DNA from: Lantana camara | Taxonomy: Eukaryota > Streptophyta > Magnoliopsida > Lamiales > Verbenaceae | NCBI GenBank assembly: GCA_037501455.1 | Contig: CM074858.1 | Location: 42,219,001 to 42,283,000, forward strand | Length of the DNA: 64,000 nucleotides | Direction of reading: 5' to 3' | Shown here: in pieces, positions 20,643 to 34,018 of the stretch | Layout of the letters: each line of letters begins with the position of its first letter | How positions within the stretch are numbered: position 1 is the stretch's first letter | The notes under the pieces: generated by a model | Databases searched by the model: none | What the model saw: the letters and a program-made list of their open reading frames with translations, nothing else | What the model was told of the DNA's origin: nothing | Translations under genes and position numbers: made by a program

Positions 20643-22517
20643 CAATATACACACATATACATACATTCATTTCATCTCCATTCAACCAACAACAAGGCAA
20701 GAACTCTTCCGTTTCTCCCTCTCTTCATCCGATCCACCAAGGAAGTAAAGAGGCCAAGATTTTCTTCTCTTTTCAACAAGAATTCAAGCTTCTAACCATC
20801 ATCTCTTCATCTTCTCCATCTCATCACTCATTCAAGGTAAGATCATGCATTTTTATTTGATGAATTCTTGAGCTATGTTAGGGTTTTAGGATTCTTTGCA
20901 TCCCATGACTTTATATGAAGCTTATATGATGATCTTGAGTTAACTCATACGTATTTAGCATGATTTATGTGAAGCTTGAGCCATTTGTGATCATTTCTCT
21001 TTAGGACTTTCATATGAAGATTTTGGATAAATTAATGCATGCCCCTTGGATTATTTGATGTCTAATTGAGATATGTGATAGGATATGTGTATATGAACTT
21101 ATGCCTTCAATTTGGAATGTTTTGGTTGAGTTTTGATGTGGTTTTGCTTCCTCCCCTTTTCCCCCTCGAACAACCCCTGCTGCTACCCCGATTTTCCATC
21201 CCAGAGAGGTTCCCCGGGCGGGGAAATTTTTTTCATGAAATGTCCCCGGGCGGGTACCTTAGTACAGAAAGTTCTCTGCACAGGTTCCCCGGGTAGGGAA
21301 CATTTACCCTGAAATCTCCCCGGGCGGGGACCCACCCATCCGAACTCCGATTGACTTGAAATTCGAACTACAGACACCTTTTTGAGTCTAGAGTATTCTC
21401 TAATTAGAATCATCTCAATATCATTTCTGGTTTGCGAGTTATAACCATTTTAATTTCATGTCACCATTTTATCGAAACACTGCACTCACCCAACTTCGAG
21501 CCTACGCCATTTCCACCTCGAACCACGATTCGAGCCACATATAATTTGAAATATGTATTTGTCTAGTTTTATTTCCAAGGAAAAAAAAATTCCAACTTTT
21601 AGAACTCAAGATATGTCCAATTCTTTACAGCTTGCGCATTTCAGAAACTGTCAGCTTTCACCCAAAGTTGCTCAAATCCGTTCTCTTAATTTCCTTCCAC
21701 TCCCTCGGACTCTGTATGTGACTTGAATGAGTTGTATGCATGATTAATTTAAAATATGTGATATATTTGATATGATTATAGATTTTATGTTGTGAATCCA
21801 ATGTGATAACGTGAAATGAAAATGTGAACGTTTAAATGCAACAATATGGCCTTATTTGCAACTATTCTTTTCTTTATGTGTTATTGGATTTCTTTCACCT
21901 TAAATTGATTCCTATGCATTGTAAACATGTTGATATGTATGTTATAATTATTGTTTTAAGGTTATGGTTCGATTTGATATGATTCATGAAAGATATGGAA
22001 CGAATGAACTTCAAACCTTCAAGTATTGATTGAACTTGAATGAATTGCACGTTTATGTGCTTCTAATGCGTTAATTGTGCACATAAAACATTTATAATAT
22101 GTTATTGTCTCATATGCCCTTCATATCATTTTTATTGCATTGTCGTGCGTCATTTATGGTTCATATGGAGTCTTGAGTCTAACGAATGCACCGTGTTACT
22201 TCTTGTATAGTTCTCTCCAGGGAGGAGACTTGCCGGGTTCTTAGGCTGTCTTCATGTCTTCTTTTCCTCTTGGTATTGTTCGGTAAGGTGTAACAGGTGA
22301 GTTTCTCTTCTATTAGATACGATGACCCGATATATCCCTTATGTGGAAGTTTTGAGCCAAATTATTATAATTATGTATCGAGTCTTTTAGAGTAAATGAT
22401 TTTCCAAGGTAATGCCCCTCTTTTATGTATCCCTACCTTATGATTTTTGGCGTGGACATGATAATGAACACACGGACCCAGGGACTTAGTGCAAGTGGCT
22501 ATCCGGGGAGGCAAGGA

Positions 22518-24522
22518 TGTAACGCCCTGACTTTTCGGACGTAAAGGTATGACGTATGTGTTTATCAATTTACGCGAATTAATTGTTTTTACGTGTTTTA
22601 TATTTAATTTTATTATAATTGTTATTATATTATTTTTATTATATTATATTTTATTTTAATTTAATATTATTAATTTTAATTATATTTCGTATTTAAGTAT
22701 ATATATATATGTTTATTTATTTTATTCTTAATGTAATAATTATGCTAATTATATGTTATGTTAATTAATCATGATTTAGTTAATTAATTACGTGACTTTA
22801 ATTATGTTTATAAAATTAATTTGATTTATTTAATTAAAATATTTATGCATGGGAATTATGATTTGTGCATGAATTGCATGAATGAGCTTTGTTATTTATT
22901 TTGTGCTTCGTTCTTATATGAAATGATATTGAAATGCCATGAATTTGTAGTATGTCGTAAATATATGTGTTATGAACATGATTATATGCTCGGTTTATGT
23001 TTTCGAATTTATTTGATATGTCAACGAATTTAATTTGATTCGAGGAACCAAATCGGGGGCTAACGAGCACTTAGCGTACCCTTGGTTCCGGATTTTATAT
23101 CTTGAGCTCGGGAACTCGGATTTGAGTTCCGTCAACTCCGCTGAACTCGTAACGAAAATTTGAGTTTAGTAAACTTAGGCTTATATTTTTCCTAAGTCAT
23201 TTGAACCTCCGAAAATCAACCGAAAAACGAAACGGCATCCATTTGACCACCTTTCACTATATTGGCCATAACTTGATCAAAACTTAACCAAATTAACTAT
23301 GGTTGGTGGCATTTTAACCCTAGTTCAACCCTCTATCAGTCCTTACCTGCCCCATATCGATCCAACCCTCACACACACCAGATATTTCAGCCAAACCCTT
23401 CTGCAGTCAGTCCAGTCCCGTAACCCTTCCTTCCTTAGAGATTTTGGAGCTCAAATCTCATCCAAACTTCATCCAATCAACAAGGTAAGTTTAGTATTGT
23501 AATATATGTTCATTTCTATTCATTTCCATCCTTTCATTCACGAATTTGAGCATGGTTTCAAGGATTCTGGGCTGTTTTCCGAAAATGAAGAGATTTTGGG
23601 CATTTTCTTGATCTCATTCGATTCTTAATGGTTTTGATTGATTCCAAGCTTGAGATTGATTTTTTTGACATCCTCATATCATTTATGGTCATTGATTTCA
23701 TGGTGGTTGAGATATTTATGAGATATCATTTATGACATTTTGAGAAAATTCCACATGAATGTCACGTACAGTTGCTGTCTTGTTTGAGCTTGTTTGGAAC
23801 TGAATTATGTGTTGAATTTATGATGTTTTGCTGCAAATTTGATGGCCTAAAGGATCTGAACTGAGTAGGATTAACTGAGAGCAAGCATACCCTGTTTTTC
23901 TTCGAGTTTTTGCCCTGTTTTTCACGCTGAGTTTGCTGTCAAAACTGCTGTGATGCCTTCTCTCTTTGGCTGTCCATTTTCGTGGCTTCTTGGTGTGTGT
24001 AGTGGATGTGTTCTTGCTGCTTTTCATGCTTAATTTAGCTGCCTTTGTTGCTTGTATTTCTCGCATAAATAGCTGCCCTTTTTCTGCGCCAATTTTGCTG
24101 TTAAAATAGAGCTGTTGCAGTCGAGACACGGGTGTGTCTTTTTCCTCCCTTCCGGTGTGTAACGGGGGTGCAGTGTGGCCTGGGATTTCTGTACCGAGAC
24201 ACAGGGGTGTCTCGGTCTAGGCTTGGGAGGTGACACGGGGGTGTCACCCCGTTTCTCTTGAACTGTTTTGCTGCGTTCCTTGGACTGCTGCTACTGCTGT
24301 ATATATGTATGCATGGCTGCTGTGGTTGTGTGCTGTGTGTGTTTGTTGTTCTTGCATGCATGTATGGCTGTGTAATTGTATATATATATATTATGTATTT
24401 GTGTGTTGTGTGAGTACGTGCATGCATGTGTGAGTTTATATATGTATATATATTATATATATATTATATATATGCATGGTTTGTGTATGTAAATGCATGC
24501 ATGGGTATGTTTGTGTGTGTAC

Positions 24523-24575
<53 letters not shown>

Positions 24576-26209
24576 GTATATACACATGTTATTATATGAT
24601 AAATATATATTTATTATATTATATATATTTATTATATATTTTAAATATTATTTAATTTAATTCAATTCTTGAAATTAATTGATTTCTATTTCGCGTATTT
24701 ATTCTACCGACTATTGATTGAACGTTTTATTTACTTTATTCCTAATTGTGAATATGAATATTGTGTGTTATGGTTATTAAATGAATATATGAATTTATGA
24801 ATTTGTGAAATTGAATGAAGAATACGAACGAATGATTTGATTATATGTTTTAAATTTCTTAATAGTGCACATGAACATTTTTATGATACAACATGATCAT
24901 TTATGCATTCATGTCATAGTCACTTCATTGCCGAGCGTCATATGTGGTCATTGAGTCTCATACCTTTTCTTTTGCACAGATTCGGGTTTGGTCGGAGACG
25001 AGGGCGAGCATTGAGATGCTTGTGCCTTTCTTTTGCTTTGGTAAAGGTGGGTTTTTCTTCTACTAGTTAAAACAACCATATATATCCCTTATGTGCAAGG
25101 TTTTAAGCCAAAATCGTATATTTATATATATCGAGTCATTTTGGGTAAATGATTTCAAACGTTTGACCCCTTTTATTTATGAAACCCTACCTTATGTTTT
25201 GGCGAGACATGTTTATGATTGCATGGGCCCCGGGACTTAGTATATGTGGCTAACCGAGGAAGCAAGGGCTGACGGGGATCCCATATACTAGTTCCAACCA
25301 ATTACGGCGAAACGGACTTCGTCAAGGGAGGTTCTTGACGGGGAAACGCTAACCGGGCTTTGAGGCCTCATGAACCTCATAGCCACATTGATATGATTAG
25401 GTGGTCGAGCCTTGCAAACTCATCCACCACCCGGAGGAAGAAGGAGTATATGAATGATTATGATCATGTTATGTATGAGCACAAAAGATTTATGTATGAT
25501 AATGAATGATTGAATAATTGATTATGATTACACGAGGAGTAGGTTGGAGATTGTGCACGCCCACTCACCGGGCCATAAACCTTTATGAACAATTATGAAT
25601 GAATATGAACGTCGTAATCCCGTTGATGTTTTCTTTTGTTTTAACCACTTGGTAAACTCTTATCAAACTTCATACCGGATTAGGGCTTGCATGTATGTGT
25701 TTAATTTATGCGATATTATATCTTATGCCCCATTTTATACCCACCAGTCTCTTTTAGACTGAACCCGGTTGTTTTCAGTTGTTTTGTGCAGGTATAGGAG
25801 TGCTAGGCGGGAATACAAGTCGTCTAGGTCTTGCATTTATGTTTAGCACTTCTTTTCAGTCTCATATTTTCATACTCTTATTGGTATCTTGTATTTGATC
25901 ATAGTATAGCTTGGAGCGTTATGATTTGTAGGCCGTGAGTGCCGTTGAATATTTGGATGTTTTGTTTATCTATTTTTTTTGGAGCTTGGTGGCTCACTGT
26001 TTATGCTATGTCGTTATTGCTTCCGCGTTTTATTTTAACTCTGATTTTATGTTATCTTGAGTTGAATGGTTTAAGGGTTAGTCCCGCCTAGCATAGCGTG
26101 TGTGTTGTGTCCCCGTTCGCCGTGGATTTGGCACGTGTATGGACTTCCATTTCATATACGGGTTGGGTCCCGGTGCGGGGGATGTGGTACCTTACGCTCG
26201 GGTGCTACA
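22518..26209 (+). repeat. Element D: solo LTR inserted in C LTR1
   Basis: This 3692-bp LTR begins TGTAACGCCC, ends GTGCTACA and has perfect AAGGA duplications (22513-22517 and 26210-26214). LTR2 shows the empty site. It carries a donor-like CAAG|GTAAGT (GT at 23485-23486), long palindromes (24193-24216 with a 10-bp stem; 24229-24248 with an 8-bp stem), a 50-bp TA microsatellite, a late stem-loop CAGTCT/AGACTG (25745-25761) and an acceptor-like site. Parts of its second half resemble the C LTR, so C and D are related families. No PBS or internal region remains. Confidence 0.93.
24524..24573. repeat. TA microsatellite in solo LTR D
   Basis: About 25 TA units follow a TG/ATGC-rich stretch. Copy number is likely unstable and such runs often assemble poorly. 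Confidence 0.9.
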
Positions 26210-27154
26210 AAGGACCGACGGTGATCCCTTGTACTAGTTCCAACCGCATGTACAGCGATACCGACCCTCGCTAGGAGATTAGCGAGGAATGGGAGTTGAG
26301 TGCCAATTGGGGAATTCATGTAACTCCATTGGTCAATGAATGAGGTGGTCGGGTCTTGCAAACCCGTCCACCACCCGGAGGAAAAAGGTGTAAGTGCTTA
26401 TGATTATGACTGATAAGGATTATGAATGATTATGTATGAATGTTATATGATCGTTAATGTAAAGAATTAATTGATATACACACACGAGGAGAAGGTTGGA
26501 GATATTCGCCCACCCTCCAGGGCCCATGTAATGACCACATGATTGTAATGAATAAATGAATGAAGGATAATGATTGTTTTGATCCCGAGCGTTATTTTCT
26601 TTGTTTTCACCCACTTGGGAAATGTTTCAAAACCTTAGCTGGGATTACAACTTGCATGTGTGGGTGTTTAATTTATGTACTATGATTATTATATTCAACC
26701 CCATGTTTTATACCCACCAGTCTCTTAAAGACTGATCCCGACTTTGTTTTCAGTTCTTTTTCAGGTTTTGGGGTGCTAAGCGGGATCTCGAGTCTGTCAA
26801 GTCTTGTGGTTAAGTCTGAGTCTCTTCACGCATTTGTTAATTGTACAAGTCATGTATAGAATGTATGAAAGATTTGATTATGACTTATGTTTTATGTTTG
26901 ATGATTAAAATTTCAGGATTAAGTATCTATGTTAGTTGAATCCATCACTTATTGCTCATTTATAATTGTATATATATCCTGCTTCCACTCGTGCTTTATT
27001 TTATAGAATTGCTTATTTGGTTTCTAGAGTTAGCTCCCTCTTAGCATAACGAGTGAGTGAGTCCCCGTTCGCCGTGACTTGACCCGTGAATGGACTTCCC
27101 ATTTCAGATACGGGTCGGGTCTTGGTGAGGGGAATGTGGCATCTTGTCCTTAAG

Positions 27155-27166
27155 TGGTATCAAAGC
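27155..27166 (+). other. Element C primer binding site, first copy
   Basis: TGGTATCAAAGC is one base off the initiator tRNA-Met site. An imperfect hairpin (AAGCCCC with GGGGTTT, 27163-27189) starts at its 3' end. Confidence 0.85.
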
Positions 27167-30035
27167 CCCAGGTTGCAAAATCGGGGTTTCTAGCATCGTG
27201 TCGTGTCAAGTCTAGGTCGTACGACATAGGAACAACTTGTCAACGTGTGCACCATATTGATCATGAGCCTTGTCATTGAAAATTGTTATGGAAATACTTT
27301 GGTAAATGTGTTTAACTTAAATTTTGTTGACTTATGCGTAGCATTTTGTATCAAATACGTGATATTGGTGCTAATTATATGTCATATTCACTTACTAACC
27401 GACATGCATTGATATTTGAGATGAGTTGTGATTGTAGGATATTCTTACAACATCAAACCACGACCAATTCTCACGATGACAAAAACTCATCATGAGCTCT
27501 TCTTTCAGGTGTGGATGATTTAAAGAAAACTATAGGGATTTAGAGGAATTCGGGTAATTGGTGATTCTTACGGTAAGGTTATAAGATGGGAGTTCAAGAT
27601 AGAGATGGGAACTAAACCATGGGTGAAGACTCGGCATGGATAAGAAATCGAGCCCATCAAGATAATGAAGTGATTGAAGAATTGTGGAGAAGTCAAGATA
27701 GGAGGATGTCAGTCCTCGGTAATGTTTTGAAGACCAACCAGTATGATGCAGAACCTATGCCTCGCTCCTGTAGTGTTTCTATTGGTAGTAGCTTTACTCA
27801 GATTGAAGGCCGTGTTTTGCCAACTCCTAAGCTTAAAGTCAAGGTAGAAGATCTCTTCGCTAGGAATGGAATGTAGGAATCGAATTAGGAAGAAGTTAAA
27901 GAAAGTCAACCAACACAGTGAATACAAACCTATGGAAGATAAAGAGACAAATAGTTCTATCTTCGATCGGATTGGATTTATTTTCCAAATCCAAGCTGAA
28001 TTGTCGTATTGTGAGGTCGAATTGAGAGATATGGAAACGATAGAGAAAGACAAAGAGCTTTTGGAGGAAATTAGATGATCAAGTGTAAGCAATTGGAGAA
28101 TGAGTCCTTCAACCAATTTGAACTCTCGAGAGTAATTGAAGAAACTTTTATTAAGGTGACAACAATGGTAAAGATGCGGACGATACTTGGAAAGAAATCA
28201 AAACATCGATCCCATGGGTGTAGAAGAATTTAGGTTCAAGAAATCACAATCTCGGACCATGGAGATATACAAGTTTATACGAGAAAACTTTTAAGATTGG
28301 AAGACCGTGGGAAAACCAGAAATGAACACCAATTCGAGGCAAGCTGGTAATTAGAGAAATGAAGAACAAGTTGTCGAGCTAAAGCTTACTACTATGGTGA
28401 TAGGTGTAATATATTCATGACACGTGCATCATACGTCGCTTTAAATTATTCAAATTCATCTATTTATGTGTGCATTTCTAATTGATATAATTGCTCCAAT
28501 GTGTTGCATATTTAACTGTTTGCAAGTGTATCACGTGCATTAGCATCTTAACCCGACATGCATTTTAGTGTTTACTTGATAGGAAGTTCTTTCACCTCAC
28601 CTATCAAGCATCATTCCAACCGAGCCACATTCGAATCAAGATAAGGAGAAATAATTGGGTTGCACATTGTGAATTAAAAATGGAAGAGAAAATACCGAGG
28701 CTCGGGAAACTTGAACCGGAGGTTGGAATTTATGAAGTAGGTTGCTATTCCTACTAATCACTTCAAAGTGTATGTGAATAATATACCAAATAAATCCTCT
28801 CATAAGGGTTGCACATTCCAAGGAAGATGACTTCGGGGGAATAAAAAACTCCGAATAAGGGATAGGTTAATGGATAGAGTCCAACAGGTGAAGGTAGAAA
28901 TTTTAAGGGGGAGAGCACGACCAATAGACAAAATTGAAATGCAAGATTGTGCTCAAGGAATTGTTTTAGTAAGAACAATGGAAATGCAAACCGTGGAAGA
29001 TATGAAAGTTCTAATGATGATGATAGGAAAAGGAATGAAACGGCCTTATTAGTTAAACCTTCGAAGTGGAAGTTAAGCTACCAAACTCGGGTTGAAGATT
29101 GCTACGGGGTAATGAAGAGATTGGCTTGATCGACATTTATACGAACATAATTCGGATCTTGAAGATGATGGACTTATGAAGAAGTTTTTGTTGAACTTTT
29201 AGGTCAGTTCTGGAGAAAGAAAACCGGATCAAAGTATCAGATTCCGCGATGGTGACAATGAAGGTAAATTCAACTAAGTACTCAAAGGGTGGTTCGGACA
29301 ACATAACAAAATAAAATCCTTAATAAGCCGTCAGTCATCTTTCCATGATGACTTGGAAAGCTTTAAGATGAGAAGAATCGAAAAAGGATAATTATTGAAA
29401 GACTTGGATCAAACCTCAAGAATTATCAAGGAGGTTTTATTTTCGGTTAAAGAACTGAATGGGTTGGAACCAAAGGCACGCTTAAAGGCTTGAAGAGGAT
29501 GAAGACTCCAATAAAAGATCGATTTAAAATTTGGGGAACCGATGGTCGCAACTCGATTTGGAAGGAATTTGTGAGGAAGATGGTCAACGTTATTCTGAAG
29601 GTTTATTTGAATTCCAAGAACTTTACCTAATTAAAGAAGATAACCATGGGAGAGGATCAAAATGGAGATCGAGAATTAGGTCAACCAGGGGTCCGCTATC
29701 CTTTCACTCAAGCACACACTAAAGAATGAGAGATAAGTAAGAAATCGATACACCTAGGGGTCAGATCATCCAACCGCATTACAAACTACCAACTTCCAAT
29801 CTCATTGCTATGGTGAACGGGACATCAAACATCCATAGCATGTGCATACACGCGACTTTAGTTCATATAATAATTCAAATAACTTCATGATACTATGTGT
29901 GCTTTGATCACTTATTGTATTAACTGCTCTTGTACGAGTGATACTTGATTTATTTGATATTTCTTACCTGTCCCTTGTGTGGTATTTACATACTTGTTTA
30001 TTTATCTTTTCTCTAGGGTTGTTATGTTGTTTTTT

Positions 30036-30171
30036 GAGAGACGGGGTTCTCTCGTTGTTGTTTGAGAGACGGGGTTCTCTCATTAGTTGTTAGAGAGACA
30101 GGGTTCTCTCGTTGTTTGCTCAAGAGACAGGGTTCTCTTGTTAGTTGCTTGAGAGATGGGGATTCTCTCTT
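30036..30171 (+). repeat. Five-unit hairpin array in element C
   Basis: Five units of about 27 nt each form a stem: GAGAGA/TCTCTC, TGAGAGA/TCTCTCA, AGAGAGA/TCTCTC, CAAGAGA/TCTCTTG (30121-30140, 7 bp perfect) and GAGAGA/TCTCTC, with loops near CGGGGT or CAGGGT. Outer stem bases differ between units but remain paired. Confidence 0.8.
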
Positions 30172-30468
30172 TTGTTTTTATTACCTGTTTAGTTTGCCTC
30201 TGGTGGAAGTTTAGAATACCGGGTGTTTATGTTTCTCGGTGAGACAAAGGGTCGTGATCGTAACGGGCTTCACAAAACGCTTGTGGTATCTCTTGATGCT
30301 GCTTAAGGATGGTGTGAGTGCCTCAACATCGAATGAAGATCGTGGTACATTGAAGATCCCCTTGTTGCTTGAAGACGTAACCCGAACTAATTCCTGTCGG
30401 GGAGTTGCTAACCCCGCGTGGGATGAACACGGGAAAGTTTTGTTTAGAGTCCAGTACTCAAAGGCAAT

Positions 30469-30504
30469 GGACCTGAGGGCAGGTCCTTCTTAAGGGGGAA
30501 AGGT
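30469..30504 (+). other. Element C pre-PPT stem-loop and polypurine tract
   Basis: GGACCTG (30469-30475) pairs with CAGGTCC (30480-30486) around AGGG. TTCTTAAGGGGGAAAGGT follows up to the start of LTR2 at 30505. Confidence 0.85.
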
Positions 30505-33500
30505 TGTAAAACTCCATTTTTTGGCAAGTCAGATACACATGCCACGCGTGTGAGTTTTGGTAATTAGGATTTATTTAATTCCTTTTTGTTCTTTAATTGC
30601 GCCATTTAATTTTTTTTAATTGAATACTTGCGAGTTATGTGCTTTTAAATTCCTTTTTCGTGAATCTTATTTCGTGGATTGCGTATTTAAATTCCGCGAG
30701 CATGCTTAAGTGATATACTAATTTAATTATGAGAATTCTTGAACAATTGTCCTTAATTGAAATATTTAGAAACCTTTGGACCTAATTGATAAATTATTCG
30801 GACTTATTTGTAGCATTCATTAAACTTGATACCTAAGTGCATTCATTTAAATCTTCCAAGGACCAAGTTGCAATTTTGTTTCCTTTTCTTCTCTTCTTGA
30901 TCGATATAAACAATATATACACATATACATACACTCATTTCATCTCCATTCAACCAAGAACAAGGCAAGAACTCTTCCATTTCTCCCTCTCTTCATCCGA
31001 TCCACCAAGGAAGCAAGGAGTCCAAGATTTTCTTCTCTTTTCAACAAGAATTCAAGCTTCTTACCATCATCTCTTCATCTTCTCCATCTCATCACTCATT
31101 CAAGGTAAGATCATGCATTTTTATCTGATGAATTCTTGAGCTATGTTAGAGTTTTAGGATTTTTTGCATCCCATGAATTTATATGAAGATTATATGATGA
31201 TCTTGAGTTAATTCATACGTATTTAGCATGGTTTATGTGAAGCTTGAGCTATTTGTGATAATTTCTCTTTAGGACTTTCATATGAAGATTTTGGATAAAT
31301 TAATGCATGCCCCTTGGATTATTTGATGTCTAATTGAGATATGTGATAGGATATGTGTATATGAACTTATGCCTTCAATTTGGAATGTTTTGGTTGAGTT
31401 TTGATGTGGTTTTGCTTCCTCCCCTTTTCCCCCTCGAACAACCCCTGCTGCTACCCCGATTTTCCATCCCAGAGAGGTTCCCCGGGCGGGGAAATTTTTT
31501 TCATGAAATGTCCCCGGGCGGGTACCTTAGTACAGAAAGTTCTCTGCACAGGTTCCCCGGGTAGGGAACATTTACCCTAAAATCTCCCCGGGCGGGGACC
31601 CACCCATCCGAACTCCGATTGACTTGAAATTCGAACTGCAGAAACCTTTTTGAGTCTAGAGTATTTTCCAAATGGAATCATCTCAATATCATTTCTGGTT
31701 TGGGAGTTATAACCATTTTAATTTCATGTCACCATTTTATCGAAACACAGCACTCACCCAACTTCGAGCCTACGCCATTTCCACCTCGAACCACGATACG
31801 AGCCACATATAATTTGAAATATGTATTTGTCTAGTTTCATTTCCAAGAAAAAAAATAATTCCAACTTTTAGAACTCAAGATATGTTCAATTCTTTACAGC
31901 TTGCGCATTTCAGAAACTGTCAGCTTTCACCCAAAGTTGCTCAAATCCGTTCTCTTAGTTTCCTTCCACTCCCTCGGACTCCGTAGGTGACTTGAATGAA
32001 TTGTATGCATGATTAATTGATAATATGTGATATATTTGATATGATTATGGATTTTATGTTGTGAATCCAATGTGATAACGTGAAATGAAAATGTGAACAT
32101 TTAAATGCTACAATATGGCCTTCTTTGCAACTATTGTTTTCTTTATGTGTTATTGGATTTCTTTCACCTTAAATTGATTCCTATGCATTGTAAACATGTT
32201 GATATGTATGTTATAATTATTGTTTTAAGGTTATGGCTCGATTTGATACGATTCATGAAAGATATGGAACGAATGAACTTCAAACCTTCAAGTATTGATT
32301 GAACTTGAATGAATTGCACGTTTATGTGCTTCTAATGCGTTAATTGTGCACATAAAACATTTATAATATGTTATTGTCTCATATGCACTTCATATCATGT
32401 TTATTGCATTGCCGTGCGTCATTTATGGTTCATATGGAGTCTTGAGTCTCACGAATGCATCGTGTTACTTCCTGTACAGTTCTCTCCAGGGCGGAGACTT
32501 GCCGGGTTCTTAGGCTGTCTTCATGTCTTCTTTTCCTCTTGGTATTGTTCGGTAAGGTGTAACAGGTGGGTTTCTCTTCTATTAGATACGATGACCCGAT
32601 ATATCCCTTATGTGGAAGTTTTGAGCTAAATTATTACAATTATATCCGGGGAGGCAAGGACCGACAGTGATCCCTTGTACTAGTTCCAACCGCATGTACA
32701 GCGATACTGACCCTCGCTAGGAGATTAGCGAGGAATGGGAGATGAGTGCCAATTGGGGAATTCATGTAACTCCATTGGTCAATGAATGAGGTGGTCGGGT
32801 CTTGCAAACCCGTCCACCACCCGGAGGAAAAAGGTGTAAGTGCTTATGCTTATAAATGATAAGGATTATGAATGATTATGTATGAATGTTATATGATCGC
32901 TAATGTAAAGAATTAATTGATATACACACATGAGGAGAAGTTTGGAGATATTTGCCCACCCGCCAGGGCCTATGTAATGACCGCATGATTGTAATGAATA
33001 AATGAATGAAGGATAATGATTGTTTTGATCCCGAGCGTTATTTTCTTTGTTTTCACCCACTTGGGAAATGTTTCAAAACCTTAGCTGGGATTACAACTTG
33101 CATGTGTGGGTGTTTAATTTATGTACTATGATTATTATATTCAACCTCATGTTTTATACCCACCAGTCTCTTAATGACTGATCACGATTGTGTTTTCAGT
33201 TCTTTTTCAGGTTTTAGGGTGCTAAGCGGGATCTCTAGTCTGTCAAGTCTTGTGGTTAAGTCTGAGTCTCTTCACACATTTATTAATTGTACAAGTCATG
33301 TATAGTGTATGAAAGATTTGATTATGACTTATGTTTTATGTTTGATGATTGAAATTTTGGGATTAAGTATCTATGCTAGTTGAACCCGTTACTTATTGCT
33401 TATTTATAATTATATATATATCTTTCTTCCGCTCATGCTTTATTTTATTGAATTGCTTATTTGGTTTCGAGAGTTAGCTCCCGATTAGCATATCGAGTGA

Positions 33501-33605
33501 GTGAGTCCCCATTCGCCGTGACTTGGCACGTGTATGGACTTCCCATTTCAGATACGGGTCGGGTCTCGGTACGGGGGATGTGGCGTCTCACGCTCGGGTG
33601 CTACA
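30505..33605 (+). repeat. Element C LTR2
   Basis: The 3101-bp LTR starts TGTAAAACTCC and ends GGTGCTACA. It repeats the LTR1 layout: TATA at 30905-30910, donor-like GT at 31105-31106, the CCCCGGGCGGGG palindromes and the late stem-loop near 33163, where one inner pair is lost. It retains the uninterrupted site of D. It is both the 3' LTR of internal 1 and the 5' LTR of internal 2. Confidence 0.92.
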
Positions 33606-34018
33606 TCCTTAAGTGGTATCAGAACCCCATGTTATAAAACTGGGGTTTCTAGCGTCGTGTCGTGTCAAGTCTAGGTCATACGGCATAGGAACAACTTGTC
33701 AACGTGTGCACCGTATTGATCATGAGCCTTGTTATTGAAAATTGTTATGGAAATACTTTGGTAAATGTGTTTAACTTAAATTTTGTTGATTTATGTGTAG
33801 CGTTTTGTATCAAATACGTGCTCTTGGTGCTAATTATATGTCGTATGCACTTACTAACCGGCAAGCATTGATATTTGAGATGAGTTGCGATTGTAGGATA
33901 GTCTTACAACATCAAACCACGACCAATTCTCACGATCACAACAACTCATCACGAGCTCTTCTTTCAGGTGTGGATGATTTAAAGAAGACTCTAGGGATTT
34001 AGAGAAATTCGGGTAATT
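33606..34018 (+). other. Element C internal region 2, left part
   Basis: It matches internal 1 from the spacer to the base where E inserted. TAATT at 34014-34018 is the left half of E's target duplication. The leader block and acceptor-like TTGTAG are kept. No coding signal. Confidence 0.85.
33614..33625 (+). other. Element C primer binding site, second copy
   Basis: TGGTATCAGAAC has one mismatch at the penultimate base. An 8-bp hairpin (GAACCCCA with TGGGGTTT, 33622-33648) overlaps its 3' end. Confidence 0.85.

Larger units (their letters stand above)
20239..27146 (+). repeat. Element C LTR1, interrupted by solo LTR D
   Basis: Without D and its duplication the LTR is about 3.2 kb. It starts TGTAACACCCG. 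The 3' tip is deleted: the about 15 bases ending in GGTGCTACA present in LTR2 are absent just before the PBS. Features are a TATA box, a donor-like CAAG|GTAAGA (GT at 20837-20838), four palindromes with CCCCGGGCGGGG-like cores (21210-21335), a late stem-loop CAGTCT/AGACTG (26718-26734) and an acceptor-like TTTTTCAGG. A 128-nt segment before the D site is missing from LTR2. Confidence 0.9.
27147..30504 (+). other. Element C internal region 1, no recognisable gag-pol
   Basis: About 3.36 kb lie between PBS and LTR2. The leader shares the GTCTAGGTCGTACGACATAG block with A, E and G, and an acceptor-like ATTGTAG ends at 27437. The longest frames are 85 codons (27619-27876) and 70 codons (27866-28078). 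They resemble no domain I know, and the first is cut short in internal 2 by a stop near its start. A second leader-like block (TTAACCCGACATGCATTTTAG, with one base more than its E counterpart) lies near 28550. A hairpin array lies at 30036-30170. This is a defective or non-autonomous internal region. Confidence 0.7.

Noticed and set aside
22518..26209. D as a product of recombination between related C and D LTRs
   Set aside because: Perfect AAGGA duplications and the clean empty site in LTR2 show insertion followed by solo-LTR formation.
27619..28078. C internal 70-85 codon frames as genuine genes
   Set aside because: The matching positions in internal 2 have different stops and starts, and no domain is recognisable.
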